Of a DNA stretch of 38,911 nt, positions 27,601 to 34,874 are shown piece after piece. The notes under the pieces are model-generated. The model ran no database searches, was not told the origin of the DNA, and saw nothing but the letters and a program-made list of their open reading frames with translations. Position 1 is the stretch's first letter; the number at the start of each line of letters is the position of its first letter. The translations under genes and the position numbers were made by a program. Source of the DNA: Bacteroidales bacterium (GTDB lineage Bacteria > Bacteroidota > Bacteroidia > Bacteroidales > P3); the NCBI GenBank assembly GCA_031274555.1, contig JAISPZ010000014.1, positions 1-38,911 of the forward strand, in the 5' to 3' direction.

Positions 27601-28558
27601 CAGACATTCGGTTTTTGGAGATGTTGCGAGTTTGGCTTCGCGTGATTTTAAGTACGATTATTCTCAGGGTACTGCGCTCGACTCTGCACTCGACTCTGCG
27701 CTCGACTCTGCGCGAGTAGTCACGTCAAGCACGGACAAGGACACAGATACTCGTCCGATAGTTCTTATCATAGATGACGACTCTGAAATACGTGCCTTGC
27801 TTTCCGATATTCTTTCGGAAGATTACCAAATTATTATGGCGCAAAACGGACAGGAAGCATTAGATGTGATGCAGGAACAAACACCTGATATTATTGTCTG
27901 TGACTTAATAATGCCTGTTATGGACGGTATGACTTTTGTGAGCATTGTTAAGGGAAAAGAAGCGTTAAGGCATATTCCGATTATTATTTTGTCGAGCAAA
28001 GATACTGTAGAAAGCCATATTGAGGGCATTGCCACAGGCGGGGACACTTATTTGTCAAAACCCTTTCACCCAAAACATTTGCAAACATTAGTTAAACGAT
28101 TATTAGTAAAGAAAAAAAACTTAATCTCGTTTAGCCATTCTCCATACGCGGATGTGGAAAAATACAAAGGTAAATCAATATCAAAGGAAGACAAAGCGTT
28201 CTTGATGCAAATATATAAAGTGATAAAAAATAATTTGTCGTCCGAAAATCTCTCGCCCGACTTTTTGGCAAGTTATGTAGCACTAAGTCGTATGCAACTC
28301 TATCGTAAAATAAAAGAGCTGACAGGGCAGACACCCACAGAAATTATTCGCCTCAAACGCTTGGAACAGGCTGAAAAAATGTTAGTCACCACAACTCAAA
28401 CAGTAAAAGAAATTATGTATATCTGTGGCTTCAACAACAAGGCTCATTTCTATCGTGAATTTCAGAAACGCTACGGTTCAGCTCCCAAAGAATATCGCCT
28501 CTTGTCCATCACAAATTGTCAAGAAACGAATGTGACAAACTATAAACATGATGCATAA
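24641..28558 (+). CDS. Hybrid two-component system regulator (HTCS) of the PUL
   Basis: The protein has 1305 residues. A signal peptide (VIFLIISILCGFYALAQ) is followed by a periplasmic sensor of two-component propeller repeats (GIMWFGTWDGLNRYN, then IWIGTDGEGLNYYD and similar to about residue 590). Next come a Y_Y_Y domain (about 600-680), a membrane segment (about 683-706), a dimerisation domain with phospho-acceptor His744 (NIAHEFSNSLTLI), and an ATPase domain (NLVSNAVKYTP, VTNTGVGI, GIGLAV). A receiver domain has IIDDDSE and phospho-acceptor Asp1088 in VCDLIMPVMDG, and a C-terminal AraC-type helix-turn-helix spans about 1186-1287. It senses a periplasmic oligosaccharide and activates the divergent susC operon. 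Oddities: the H-box lacks the usual R-T-P, and a low-complexity linker of about 80 residues, including three LDSA units, joins ATPase and receiver domains. Confidence 0.95.
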   Translation: MVKWQKVIFLIISILCGFYALAQSSFLSSYRIIRLTNADGLSNSSVISIMQDSSGIMWFGTWDGLNRYNGLEFKVFKPEPDNPHSIGNNVIRHIVEENSTYLWVATDRGIDRLNRATGQFYHFFTDTNNIPQAEHSFLLAKDHRNHIFVKVRNGSVFKYHSRSNSFIPDTSEYLFTTDNENVTAKLHFNSHILWGTKQGLMISSKTRSSTPKVILPDIQVLSLYAGSQQIIWVGTDMKGIYMLIPQSYPFFSYTSQNVPAMGGSAVRCFLEDGENLFVGTKGDGLFLFENRGPAALRFVKKITTQAGLASNSVFVLKKGIGREIWIGTDGEGLNYYDPVLKKIQTLKGTASTIAKVYAILPTDNNTLWVGTSGNGLFKLTIDRTKKPLMVTSQKHYLLNNNIIYSIIAQDSAHLWIGTRGGGISRINISTNQIQKKMLNNADVLCLFQDGQQQLWAGTSVGLSKLKWDGDLSLIRHYTEKDGLPNNTIHGILEDYAGNIWVSTNEGLAKFLPAQYGSDSSIRIVSYYQSDGLQNSEFSDGAYYKSRTSSIVYFGGINGFNTFDPLSISGNSFMPDLQMDEFYLQNSPAQLADYMQDKTLVLGYENKLIRFHFLCVDYINGNKCEYSYKLEGFNDDWANLGTSSNVVLNNLPSGKYILKVRNSNADKIWNDRYFELPIIIRSAWWFSGWAYTVYLIILSVVLLLVGRQRKFRRTAREDIRIKELEKQHNEEIHQAKLAFFTNIAHEFSNSLTLIYAPNEKLAQHYEGDLKAKKYIDAIRLNAQRMQHLIRQLVEFRKVDSGFMQILIEEVDIVDTVRFVMDHFMETILQKEINVVFQPSAPVVWNTDLEAFSKVLFNLVSNAVKYTPQGQTITIKTEIENNELVLDVTNTGVGILEEDRRIVFDRFKVLEQLEKSMDMRSGIGLAVCYALVTKLDGTISLLSDGHTYVSFLVRLPYRSAVGNGCSASALASASGSGDVANGGSSIVDSRHSVFGDVASLASRDFKYDYSQGTALDSALDSALDSARVVTSSTDKDTDTRPIVLIIDDDSEIRALLSDILSEDYQIIMAQNGQEALDVMQEQTPDIIVCDLIMPVMDGMTFVSIVKGKEALRHIPIIILSSKDTVESHIEGIATGGDTYLSKPFHPKHLQTLVKRLLVKKKNLISFSHSPYADVEKYKGKSISKEDKAFLMQIYKVIKNNLSSENLSPDFLASYVALSRMQLYRKIKELTGQTPTEIIRLKRLEQAEKMLVTTTQTVKEIMYICGFNNKAHFYREFQKRYGSAPKEYRLLSITNCQETNVTNYKHDA
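27677..27712 (+). repeat. In-frame 12-bp repeat (LDSA) in the HTCS linker
   Basis: Three tandem 12-bp units (CTCGACTCTGCG, the first ending in A) encode LDSALDSALDSA in the linker between the kinase ATPase domain and the receiver domain. The upstream part of the same linker (about 27530-27560) is another simple-sequence tract of Gly, Ser and Ala codons. Both keep the frame open. Confidence 0.85.
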
Positions 28559-29054
28559 AACGTGGCTTTTACTTGGAGCGAATGAGGGCAATATTCTACA
28601 AACATTCGACGAAGTGCGAACTCTGCTCAACGAGAGAGTGGGGGAGATAGTCGCGTCTTCGGATATTCATACTTCAGAGGCATGGAATATGGACTCTGAC
28701 ACTGTATTTCTAAATCAAGCATTAGAAATAAATACGTTTTTGCAGCCACTTCAAGTCCTTGATATTTGCAAAGAGATAGAAAGGATATTGGGTAGAGAAA
28801 CTTCTTTTGATTGCGGGTCAAACGGCTCATCACATCTACGTCAGTCGTGCGAATATCAGTCGCGTCCAATCGACATTGATATAATTTTTTACGATGATAT
28901 TATTTATAATAATCCGCGTCTTTTTATTCCTCATCCTTTAGCACATATACGGCAATTTGTACTGCGTCCACTTTCGGACATCTGCCCCGACAAACTCCAC
29001 CATGTATATGGTAAGACTGTACAGGAGCTTTTATCATCTTTGCAGTATTGCTAA
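28548..29054 (+). CDS. folK: 2-amino-4-hydroxy-6-hydroxymethyldihydropteridine pyrophosphokinase (HPPK)
   Basis: This protein of 167-168 residues transfers pyrophosphate from ATP to 6-hydroxymethyl-7,8-dihydropterin in folate synthesis in the cytoplasm. Signatures are WLLLGANEGN at the N-terminus (usual form LGSNLGD), FLNQALEINT in the middle, and RPIDIDIIFYDD (106-117), which is diagnostic and supplies the magnesium-binding Asp pair, followed by PHPLAHIRQFVLRPL. The ATGs at 28548 and 28551 both overlap the end of the HTCS gene, so translation may be coupled, although the two functions are unrelated. A somewhat extended Cys-, Ser- and Gly-rich loop lies before the RPIDID motif. No other folate genes are nearby. 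Confidence 0.95.
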   Translation: MMHKTWLLLGANEGNILQTFDEVRTLLNERVGEIVASSDIHTSEAWNMDSDTVFLNQALEINTFLQPLQVLDICKEIERILGRETSFDCGSNGSSHLRQSCEYQSRPIDIDIIFYDDIIYNNPRLFIPHPLAHIRQFVLRPLSDICPDKLHHVYGKTVQELLSSLQYC

Positions 29055-29265
29055 ACAATTTTAGATGTTTATAGATAATTGCAGGCATCGCATATCGGCG
29101 CACTTTCATTTTGAGGTATCGAGTGTAAGTTATTAACAATTTGCAGCACCTCGAAATGCAAATGTGACGAAAAGTCCATTTGGGGTTGGATGTCAGGAAA
29201 TGTACGCAAGATTATTTTTTTTACTACCTTTACACATCAAACGAGAATGATAAGTGAATGTTTAT
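29055..29265. other. Gene-free stretch after folK with an imperfect inverted repeat
   Basis: This part contains CATTTTGAGGT (29107-29117) and ACCTCGAAATG (29148-29158), an 11-bp inverted repeat with one mismatch and a 30-nt loop, without a following T-run, so it is not a convincing terminator. A TACCTTTA sequence at about 29225 resembles the -7 consensus except for the last base and is a weak promoter candidate for the PepSY-like gene. Nothing else is recognised. Confidence 0.4.
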
Positions 29266-29563
29266 CGACCTATTAACAACAATTTATAAACGTATGAAAC
29301 GAGCATGACGAATGTTGCCACCCAAAACTAAATATTTATTGGCGAGTTCCATACGACCTATTAACAACAATTTACACGCGTATGAAACGAGCATGACAAA
29401 TGTTGCCACCCAAAACTAAATGTTTATTGGCGAGTTCCATACGACCTATTAACAACAATTTACACGCGTATGAAACGAGCATGACAGATGTTGCCACCCA
29501 AAACTAAATGTTTATTGGCGAGTTCCATACGACCTATTAACAACAATTTACAAGCGTATGAAA
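29266..29563 (+). repeat. Three and a half tandem 88-bp repeats containing the leader and start codon of the next gene
   Basis: Units begin at 29266, 29354, 29442 and 29530, exactly 88 bp apart. The fourth is partial and runs into the start of the PepSY-like gene (ATG at 29558). Every full unit carries the same start context, CGTATGAAA, but then reads CGA GCA TGA, making a five-codon micro-frame (MKRA stop) at 29294, 29382 and 29470. Units 2 and 3 are nearly identical; unit 1 is more diverged. The end of a unit, CATACG, is complementary to CGTATG at the start codon, so the real start codon (29555-29560) can pair with 29526-29531 across a 23-nt loop. Confidence 0.93.
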
Positions 29564-30067
29564 ATTATTTTTATTGCAGGCGCACTATTGGTGATGAACC
29601 TGACGGCGACAGCCCAAAATCCGACTGTTTCGACAAAGTATTCGGATGAAAAAATCGAAAGTCTAATCCAAAGCTACCATGCGGCAGATGCCCATGACAT
29701 ATTCCCCAGCGAAACACTATCTCAAAAGCTGAAAAAAGATTTTCCAGCAGCGCGTGATATTGAATGGGAAACGGCAGCGGGAATTTACGAAGCCGAATTT
29801 GAAATCGGATGGAAAGACTACAAAGCCTATTGCGATGCAGATGGAAATTTGCTCATGTACACTTTTGATGTTCGGTTATCGGAAGTTCCCGATGTTATCA
29901 AAAATGCAGCGCAGACGAAACATCCCGATTTTAGACTAAATCGCGATGCCAGAAAGATCATTAAAGGGAAAAAAGTCCTCTATGAGGTAACGTTCGAAAA
30001 AGGAGAGGTTGAAATCGAAGCAACTTTTAACAGCAATGGTAGCTTTGTAAAAGAGCACTACGACTAA
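29558..30067 (+). CDS. Secreted PepSY-like domain protein
   Basis: This 169-residue protein has a signal peptide (IIFIAGALLVMNLTATAQ) and therefore a periplasmic or surface location. The mature part carries two PepSY-like units, around KKDFPAARDIEWETAAGIYE and around AAQTKHPDFRLNRDARKI, each followed by a beta strand with alternating acidic and aromatic residues (YEAEFEIGWKDYKAY, YEVTFEKGEVEIEAT). This is the pattern of the PepSY-like family, called beta-lactamase-inhibitor-like, common in Bacteroidetes and of unknown role. It is a single gene, convergent with the decarboxylase operon. Its start codon lies at the edge of the 88-bp tandem repeats, so expression may depend on repeat number and on a hairpin over the start codon. 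Confidence 0.8.
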   Translation: MKIIFIAGALLVMNLTATAQNPTVSTKYSDEKIESLIQSYHAADAHDIFPSETLSQKLKKDFPAARDIEWETAAGIYEAEFEIGWKDYKAYCDADGNLLMYTFDVRLSEVPDVIKNAAQTKHPDFRLNRDARKIIKGKKVLYEVTFEKGEVEIEATFNSNGSFVKEHYD

Positions 30068-30089
30068 ACACGTTTCAACTTCGAGATTC

Positions 30090-31250
30090 TTAATACAGGA
30101 ACGAAAGCATAATACCTGCGGCGACGGCAGAGCCGATGACGCCAGCGACGTTAGGACCCATAGCGTGCATGAGCAGATGGTTCGTTTTGTCGTACTCTAA
30201 TCCCACAACCTGCGAAACACGCGCCGAATCGGGAACTGCCGATACGCCCGAATTGCCTATTAGAGGGTTTATCTTGTTGCCGTCTTTCAGGAATAAGTTA
30301 AAGAGTTTCACGAACATCACCCCACCAATAGTAGCGATTACGAACGAACAAGCACCGAGTACAAAAATTCCTACCGATTTCGGGGTAAGGAATGAGGTTG
30401 CCTGCGTGGAAGCACCAACAGTCAGCCCAATCAGAATTGTGACAACGTCAATAAGCGGACCGCCCGCTGTGTTAGCAAGACGCTTTGTTACGCCACTTTC
30501 CTTGATAAGATTGCCCGCAAAGAGCATACCCAGCAACGGAAGACCTGTTGGAACAATAAACGCAGTGAGAAGAATACCTATTATGGGGAATATGACTTTT
30601 TCGGTCTTTGTAACCTGACGTGGCGGACGCATACGTATAAGACGTTCTTTTTTACTTGTGAGAAGCCTCATAATCGGCGGTTGGATAACAGGCACGAGAG
30701 CCATATACGAATATGCTGACACCGCAATAGCCCCCATTAAGTCGGGTGCTAACTTGGATGAAATAAATATTGCTGTGGGACCGTCCGCGCCACCAATAAT
30801 GCCGATAGCACCTGCTTCGGACGGCGAGAAACCGAAAAGTAATGCCAACGAATAGGCTGCAAAAATACCAAGTTGTGCGGCTGCACCAATGAGCATGAGT
30901 TTAGGATTTGAAATAAGCGCAGAGAAATCCGTCATAGCCCCAATCCCCAGAAAGATAAGAGGCGGATACCACCCGTTCTGCACACCATGATACAGAATAT
31001 TCAAAACAGAGCCACTCTCATAAATACCTAATTTCAGACCAGGATAAAAAGGGATATTTCCCAAAATTATACCAAATCCTATAGGTATAAGCAACATAGG
31101 CTCAAACTCTTTTGCAATAGCAAGGTATATAAATAAAAGCCCGATACTTATCATCGCCAGATGTCCCCACGTAACATTGGCAAATGCCGTATAGGTAAAA
31201 AACATCCCGAGTTGCTCGGCGATGAAACTGTAAAAAGAACTTAAAAGCAT
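30090..31250 (-). CDS. mmdB: Sodium-pumping decarboxylase beta subunit (methylmalonyl-CoA decarboxylase)
   Basis: This 386-residue inner-membrane protein of the OadB/MmdB/GcdB family performs carboxybiotin decarboxylation coupled to Na+ export. Family signatures are IIGGADGPTAIFISSKLAP (151-169) and NPLIGNSGVSAVPDSARV (about residue 330), containing the Asp and Ser residues linked to sodium binding, with about nine hydrophobic segments. It is the last gene of the operon with mce, carboxyltransferase, gamma-type subunit and biotin carrier, so methylmalonyl-CoA is the likely substrate rather than oxaloacetate or glutaconyl-CoA. The 158 bp between it and the biotin carrier gene is almost entirely a 14-bp tandem repeat. 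Confidence 0.93.
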   Translation of the reverse strand: MLLSSFYSFIAEQLGMFFTYTAFANVTWGHLAMISIGLLFIYLAIAKEFEPMLLIPIGFGIILGNIPFYPGLKLGIYESGSVLNILYHGVQNGWYPPLIFLGIGAMTDFSALISNPKLMLIGAAAQLGIFAAYSLALLFGFSPSEAGAIGIIGGADGPTAIFISSKLAPDLMGAIAVSAYSYMALVPVIQPPIMRLLTSKKERLIRMRPPRQVTKTEKVIFPIIGILLTAFIVPTGLPLLGMLFAGNLIKESGVTKRLANTAGGPLIDVVTILIGLTVGASTQATSFLTPKSVGIFVLGACSFVIATIGGVMFVKLFNLFLKDGNKINPLIGNSGVSAVPDSARVSQVVGLEYDKTNHLLMHAMGPNVAGVIGSAVAAGIMLSFLY

Positions 31251-31268
31251 GATAATTTATTTTTTTCG

Positions 31269-31418
31269 TTAGCCAATATTCGTTAGCCAATATTCATTAG
31301 TCAATATTTGTTAGCCAATATTCATTAGTCAATATTTGTTAGCCAATATTTATTAGTCAATATTTGTTAGCCAATATTCGTTAGCCAATATTTATTAGTC
31401 AATATTTGTTAGCCAATA
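31269..31418. repeat. Ten tandem 14-bp repeats (TTAGCCAATATTCG type) plus a partial copy in the gene end
   Basis: Ten exact 14-bp steps run from 31269 to 31408 with the consensus TTAG(C/T)CAATATT(C/T)(G/A). Variation is limited to C/T at position 5, C/T at 13 and G/A at 14. An eleventh, partial copy (TTAGCCAATA, 31409-31418) is the last codons and stop of the biotin carrier gene, so the array seems to have grown out of the gene end. It lies inside the operon between mmdC and mmdB. The core AATATT is palindromic. There are no spacers, so it is not a CRISPR array. Confidence 0.93.
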
Positions 31419-31864
31419 ATGATCAGGGTATCGCCCTCCATAACGGCACTGCCTTGAGAAACCTTAATTGATTTTACAACTCCGTCCTGTTCGGCATCAA
31501 TGTTGTTTTCCATTTTCATAGCTTCAAGGATCATAACTTTCTGCCCAGCCTTAACGCTGTCGCCCTCCTTTACAAGAACTGTTATAACCGTTCCGGGTAG
31601 TGGCGATTTGATTTCCGAACCACCGGACGCACCGCTTGCAGCAGGTTTAATATTTGCTACATTAGGCATAGGTACTGTATTGACGACAGGCTTTGTACCG
31701 TCTGTCGAAACAGCAATTGTCTTTATTGGTGGTTGTTTGATTTCTTTATCGACTTGTACTTCGTAAGGAGTGCCATTAACTTCAATATGAAGCATAGAGC
31801 CTTCTACGTTTGTGATTTCGGTTTCGTAGGTATTTCCGTGAATTGTGAATTTATATTTCTTCAT
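31409..31864 (-). CDS. mmdC: Biotin carrier subunit of methylmalonyl-CoA decarboxylase
   Basis: This 151-residue protein ends in a biotinyl domain with the biotin attachment site EAMKMENN (Lys117), preceded by a typical Pro-, Ala- and Gly-rich flexible linker (VPMPNVANIKPAASGASGGS) and an N-terminal beta-rich segment. The carrier shuttles carboxybiotin from the carboxyltransferase to the membrane beta subunit. The start is the ATG at 31864, 24 bp after the gamma-type subunit gene. The stop codon lies in the first, partial copy of the 14-bp repeat array. Biotin carriers of other acyl-CoA carboxylases look alike, but the operon context supports the decarboxylase. Confidence 0.92.
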   Translation of the reverse strand: MKKYKFTIHGNTYETEITNVEGSMLHIEVNGTPYEVQVDKEIKQPPIKTIAVSTDGTKPVVNTVPMPNVANIKPAASGASGGSEIKSPLPGTVITVLVKEGDSVKAGQKVMILEAMKMENNIDAEQDGVVKSIKVSQGSAVMEGDTLIIIG

Positions 31865-31888
31865 AACGTTGTATGTTTTTTCTATAAG

Positions 31889-32809
31889 CTATTTGTTAAA
31901 ATAAGTATTTAATCCGTAAATTTTGGAACTCCATGGAGAATATGTGCGGGACACCTTGTCGATAGTGATAATCGTTGTTTCTTCGTCGTGAAGTTCATTT
32001 TGATACATATAAATTGCCGAAGCTATGGCAGCATAAACGTCGCCGCTTATAGACCCTGGTAGCTTTTGCAAATCTTCGGTATGTACAATCTTGTGTGGAG
32101 CAACTTTCATCGCTTTTTTGTTCTGACGGCGAACCATATAGTTGCCGAGCAGTTTAAAGATAACGTACAGTAGAATAAGTGCCATGAATACGGTGGACAT
32201 GGCAATAACGGCGAGTACCCAACCCGAAGGATCCCTTTCAAAGAGCAGTTCCGCTTTTTTAGGAACGCGATAATGAGTTTTGGCAGGAAGCTCGCGAATG
32301 TTGTCAAATCCGTCTGAAACATCCAATACCATAATATCGTAACCCATTACAGGATTATCACCCGCAATGTAGAGTTCGCCCGCAGAAGCACTGTAGCTGA
32401 ATGCCTGTGCACTTCCCTCAAAACGAAATTCTTTCACCATATCACCTTCAAGGTTCAGTACAACAAATAGAGTAGAATCACGGTTGGTTGCCAGATATAC
32501 TATGTGACCCTCGTAGATAGCAACACCTTTTGGTTGATAGATTGCATATACATCATGTCGTCCTGCCACATTATCCACTTTAATGCTTCTTTTTATATTG
32601 AGTGCATTGTTGGAATAGTCTATAAGATCTATGGTATTTGTGATAGAAGATATTCCGACAAAGATGTGACTGTCTTTGTCGAAAACAAAACTCTGCGGGG
32701 TGAGCGGGTCGTAAAACTCCTGTACCTTTTCTTCCTGCGCAACACCGACACCAACACCAGCACCAACACCAGCACAGAAAACAATTAGATAAAAATATTT
32801 TTTTAGCAT
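31889..32809 (-). CDS. OadG-type gamma subunit fused to an N-terminal propeller-like extracytoplasmic domain
   Basis: This 306-residue protein starts with a signal-like segment (YFYLIVFCAGVGAGVG) that contains a 6/12-bp repeat. Residues about 35-190 look like beta-propeller strands (HIFVGISSITNTIDLIDY, then VYAIYQPKGVAIYEGHIVYL, then GELYIAGDNPVMGYDIMVLD). A single membrane helix follows at about 197-223 (WVLAVIAMSTVFMALILLYV), typical of OadG/MmdD gamma subunits, and the cytoplasmic tail ends in DVYAAIASAIYMYQNELHDE and YSPWSSKIYGLN, the block typical of Bacteroidales gamma-type subunits. Gamma subunits anchor and assemble the decarboxylase complex and are usually much shorter (roughly 80-150 residues). 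The start lies 3 bp after the carboxyltransferase gene. The role of the extra domain is unknown. Confidence 0.8.
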   Translation of the reverse strand: MLKKYFYLIVFCAGVGAGVGVGVAQEEKVQEFYDPLTPQSFVFDKDSHIFVGISSITNTIDLIDYSNNALNIKRSIKVDNVAGRHDVYAIYQPKGVAIYEGHIVYLATNRDSTLFVVLNLEGDMVKEFRFEGSAQAFSYSASAGELYIAGDNPVMGYDIMVLDVSDGFDNIRELPAKTHYRVPKKAELLFERDPSGWVLAVIAMSTVFMALILLYVIFKLLGNYMVRRQNKKAMKVAPHKIVHTEDLQKLPGSISGDVYAAIASAIYMYQNELHDEETTIITIDKVSRTYSPWSSKIYGLNTYFNK

Positions 32810-32812
32810 AAC

Positions 32813-34372
32813 TTACAATGGAATATTTGAATGTTTTTTAGGCGGATTGACATCTTTCTTGGTCGCGAGAGCGTTGAGAGCACGAATTACGCGGAAACGA
32901 GTATTGCGTGGCTCAATAATATCATCAACAAAGCCGTATTTAGCAGCGTTATAAGGATTTGCAAATTTGTCCTCGTATTCTTTAACTTTTTCGTTTGTGA
33001 ATTTTTGACGATCTTCGGGATTTTCGATAGATGAAATCTCCTTTCCGTTAAGGACTGCGATAGCACCAGAAGCACCCATAACGGCAATTTCGGCAGATGG
33101 CCAGGCGTAGTTGATGTCGCCACGAAGCTGCTTACAGCTCATAACGTCGTGCGCTCCGCCGTAACTTTTGCGAAGTGTAACGGTAATCTTCGGAACGGTC
33201 GCTTCGCCGTAGGCAAAGAGAAACTTCGCACCGTGAATAATGATGCCACCGTATTCCTGTACTGTGCCCGGTAAAAATCCGGGTACATCCACAAGTGTGA
33301 GGATTGGAATATTGAAAGCATCGCAGAAGCGGACAAAACGAGCACCCTTGCGAGAAGCGTTTATGTCGAGCACTCCTGCAAAATATTTAGGATTATTTGC
33401 GACTACACCAACCGATTGTCCATTAAGATGGATAAATCCAACGACGAGATTTTGTGCAAAAAGTTTATGAACTTCTACAAACTCCCCATTGTCGGCAATA
33501 CCTTGAATAACTTCAAGCACGTCGTAGGGTTTGTTAGGGTTATCAGGTATAATACTGTTTAAAGAATCTTCAAGACGGTTTATTGGGTCATTGCAGGGAA
33601 CGAGTGGTGCTTCTTCGAGATTGTTGGATGGAATAAAACCAATCAGTTTGCGTAAAAATTCAAGACCTTCCTGCTCGTTTTCTACAACAAAATGTGCAAC
33701 GCCCGATTTTGAAGCATGCACTAATGCCCCCCCTAATTTATCTTCAGTAACGTCTTCGTTCGTAACGGTTTTTACAACCTTTGGACCCGTCACAAACATA
33801 TAAGAATTTTCCTTACTCATCATTATAAAATCGGTGAGTGCGGGGGAATATACTGCGCCGCCGGCACAGGGACCAAAAATTGCCGAAAACTGCGGGATAA
33901 CGCCCGAAGCCATAATGTTACGCTGAAAAATTTCAGCATATCCCGCTAAACTTTGTACACCCTCTTGAATACGTGCGCCACCGCTATCGTTAAGACCGAT
34001 AACAGGTGCGCCAGCTTTCATAGCCATATCCATTACCTTGCAAATTTTCTTTGCGAAACTTTCGGAAAGAGAGCCACCAAAAACGGTGAAATCTTGCGAG
34101 AACACATACACTAAACGTCCGTCAATAGTACCGTATCCTGTAACAACGCCGTCCGAGAGAAACACTTGTTTTTCCATTCCGAAGTCGGTGCAACGGTGAG
34201 TAACGAACATATCAAATTCTTCAAACGAGCCTTCGTCCAAGAGCAGAGCAATGCGCTCGCGTGCTGTTAATTTTCCTTTGGCGTGTTGGGAGTCGATACG
34301 TTTTTGTCCCCCGCCCAAACGTGCTTCTACTCGCTTGTCGAGGAGCTGCCTTATTTTTTCTTCAAAATTCAT
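32813..34372 (-). CDS. mmdA: Methylmalonyl-CoA decarboxylase alpha subunit / acyl-CoA carboxyltransferase
   Basis: This 519-residue protein of the acyl-CoA carboxylase beta-subunit (carboxyltransferase) family starts with the usual [21 protein letters not shown] and contains two crotonase-like halves. Signatures are [67 protein letters not shown] and [14 protein letters not shown]. It transfers the carboxyl group of methylmalonyl-CoA to biotin, giving propionyl-CoA. The same fold serves propionyl-CoA carboxylase. The presence of mce, OadB-like and OadG-like genes in the operon argues for the Na+-pumping decarboxylase direction used in succinate-to-propionate fermentation. Confidence 0.93.
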   Translation of the reverse strand: MNFEEKIRQLLDKRVEARLGGGQKRIDSQHAKGKLTARERIALLLDEGSFEEFDMFVTHRCTDFGMEKQVFLSDGVVTGYGTIDGRLVYVFSQDFTVFGGSLSESFAKKICKVMDMAMKAGAPVIGLNDSGGARIQEGVQSLAGYAEIFQRNIMASGVIPQFSAIFGPCAGGAVYSPALTDFIMMSKENSYMFVTGPKVVKTVTNEDVTEDKLGGALVHASKSGVAHFVVENEQEGLEFLRKLIGFIPSNNLEEAPLVPCNDPINRLEDSLNSIIPDNPNKPYDVLEVIQGIADNGEFVEVHKLFAQNLVVGFIHLNGQSVGVVANNPKYFAGVLDINASRKGARFVRFCDAFNIPILTLVDVPGFLPGTVQEYGGIIIHGAKFLFAYGEATVPKITVTLRKSYGGAHDVMSCKQLRGDINYAWPSAEIAVMGASGAIAVLNGKEISSIENPEDRQKFTNEKVKEYEDKFANPYNAAKYGFVDDIIEPRNTRFRVIRALNALATKKDVNPPKKHSNIPL

Positions 34373-34441
34373 AAAATATATTTTTGCTGTATTTTTTGCG
34401 AATAATAAAAAATCCCCAAATAAACCAGATAAAGAGGATGT

Positions 34442-34846
34442 TTAGTTCTTAGAACAGAATTCCGTAAGTACTCCCGCCGTTGATTTCGGGTGCATAAAGC
34501 CGATATGAAGACCCTCTGCGCCGTTGCGTTGCGTTTTATCAATAAGACGAACACCTTTAGCTTCAGCTTCCGCGAGTGCTTGATCAGTATTTTCAACCGC
34601 GTACGCGATATGGTGAAGTCCCTCGCCTCTCTTTTCGATAAAGCCAGCAACAGTACTTTCGGGAGAAGTCGGCTCTAAAAGCTCAATTTTTGTTTCGCCC
34701 ACTTGAAAAAAAGCAGTCCTCACCTTTTGGTCTGCCACTTCCTCTATGGCGTAACATTCAAGACCCAAAACGTCTTCAAAAAAGTGTCTGGCTTCATCTA
34801 TGCTTTTAACTGCGATGCCAATGTGTTCAATTTTAGATGGTTTCAT
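34442..34846 (-). CDS. mce: Methylmalonyl-CoA epimerase
   Basis: This 134-residue protein of the vicinal-oxygen-chelate fold converts R- to S-methylmalonyl-CoA. Metal-ligand and family motifs are KIEHIGIAV (His8), TKIELLEPT, GEGLHHIAY and VLTEFCSKN near the C-terminus. The frame extends 18 codons upstream, but the ATG at 34846 is chosen because it begins the conserved MKPSKIEHIG and follows the strong promoter by a leader of about 45 nt. It is the first gene of the methylmalonyl-CoA decarboxylase operon, 69 bp before mmdA. Length and motifs are normal. Confidence 0.95.
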   Translation of the reverse strand: MKPSKIEHIGIAVKSIDEARHFFEDVLGLECYAIEEVADQKVRTAFFQVGETKIELLEPTSPESTVAGFIEKRGEGLHHIAYAVENTDQALAEAEAKGVRLIDKTQRNGAEGLHIGFMHPKSTAGVLTEFCSKN

Positions 34847-34874
34847 AAAGTTATTGTGTTGATAATCAATGCGT

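Noticed and set aside
29107-29158. Rho-independent terminator of folK
   Set aside because: The inverted repeat has a mismatch, a 30-nt loop and no U-run afterwards.
29266-29557. CRISPR array or integron attC sites
   Set aside because: The 88-bp units are contiguous, contain no variable spacers, and no cas genes or integrase are nearby. Their relation to the gene start explains them better.
31269-31408. CRISPR array
   Set aside because: Units are 14 bp, directly adjacent, without unique spacers, and no cas genes are present.
34490-34678. Plus-strand frame opposite methylmalonyl-CoA epimerase
   Set aside because: Shadow of the mce gene; no family resemblance.
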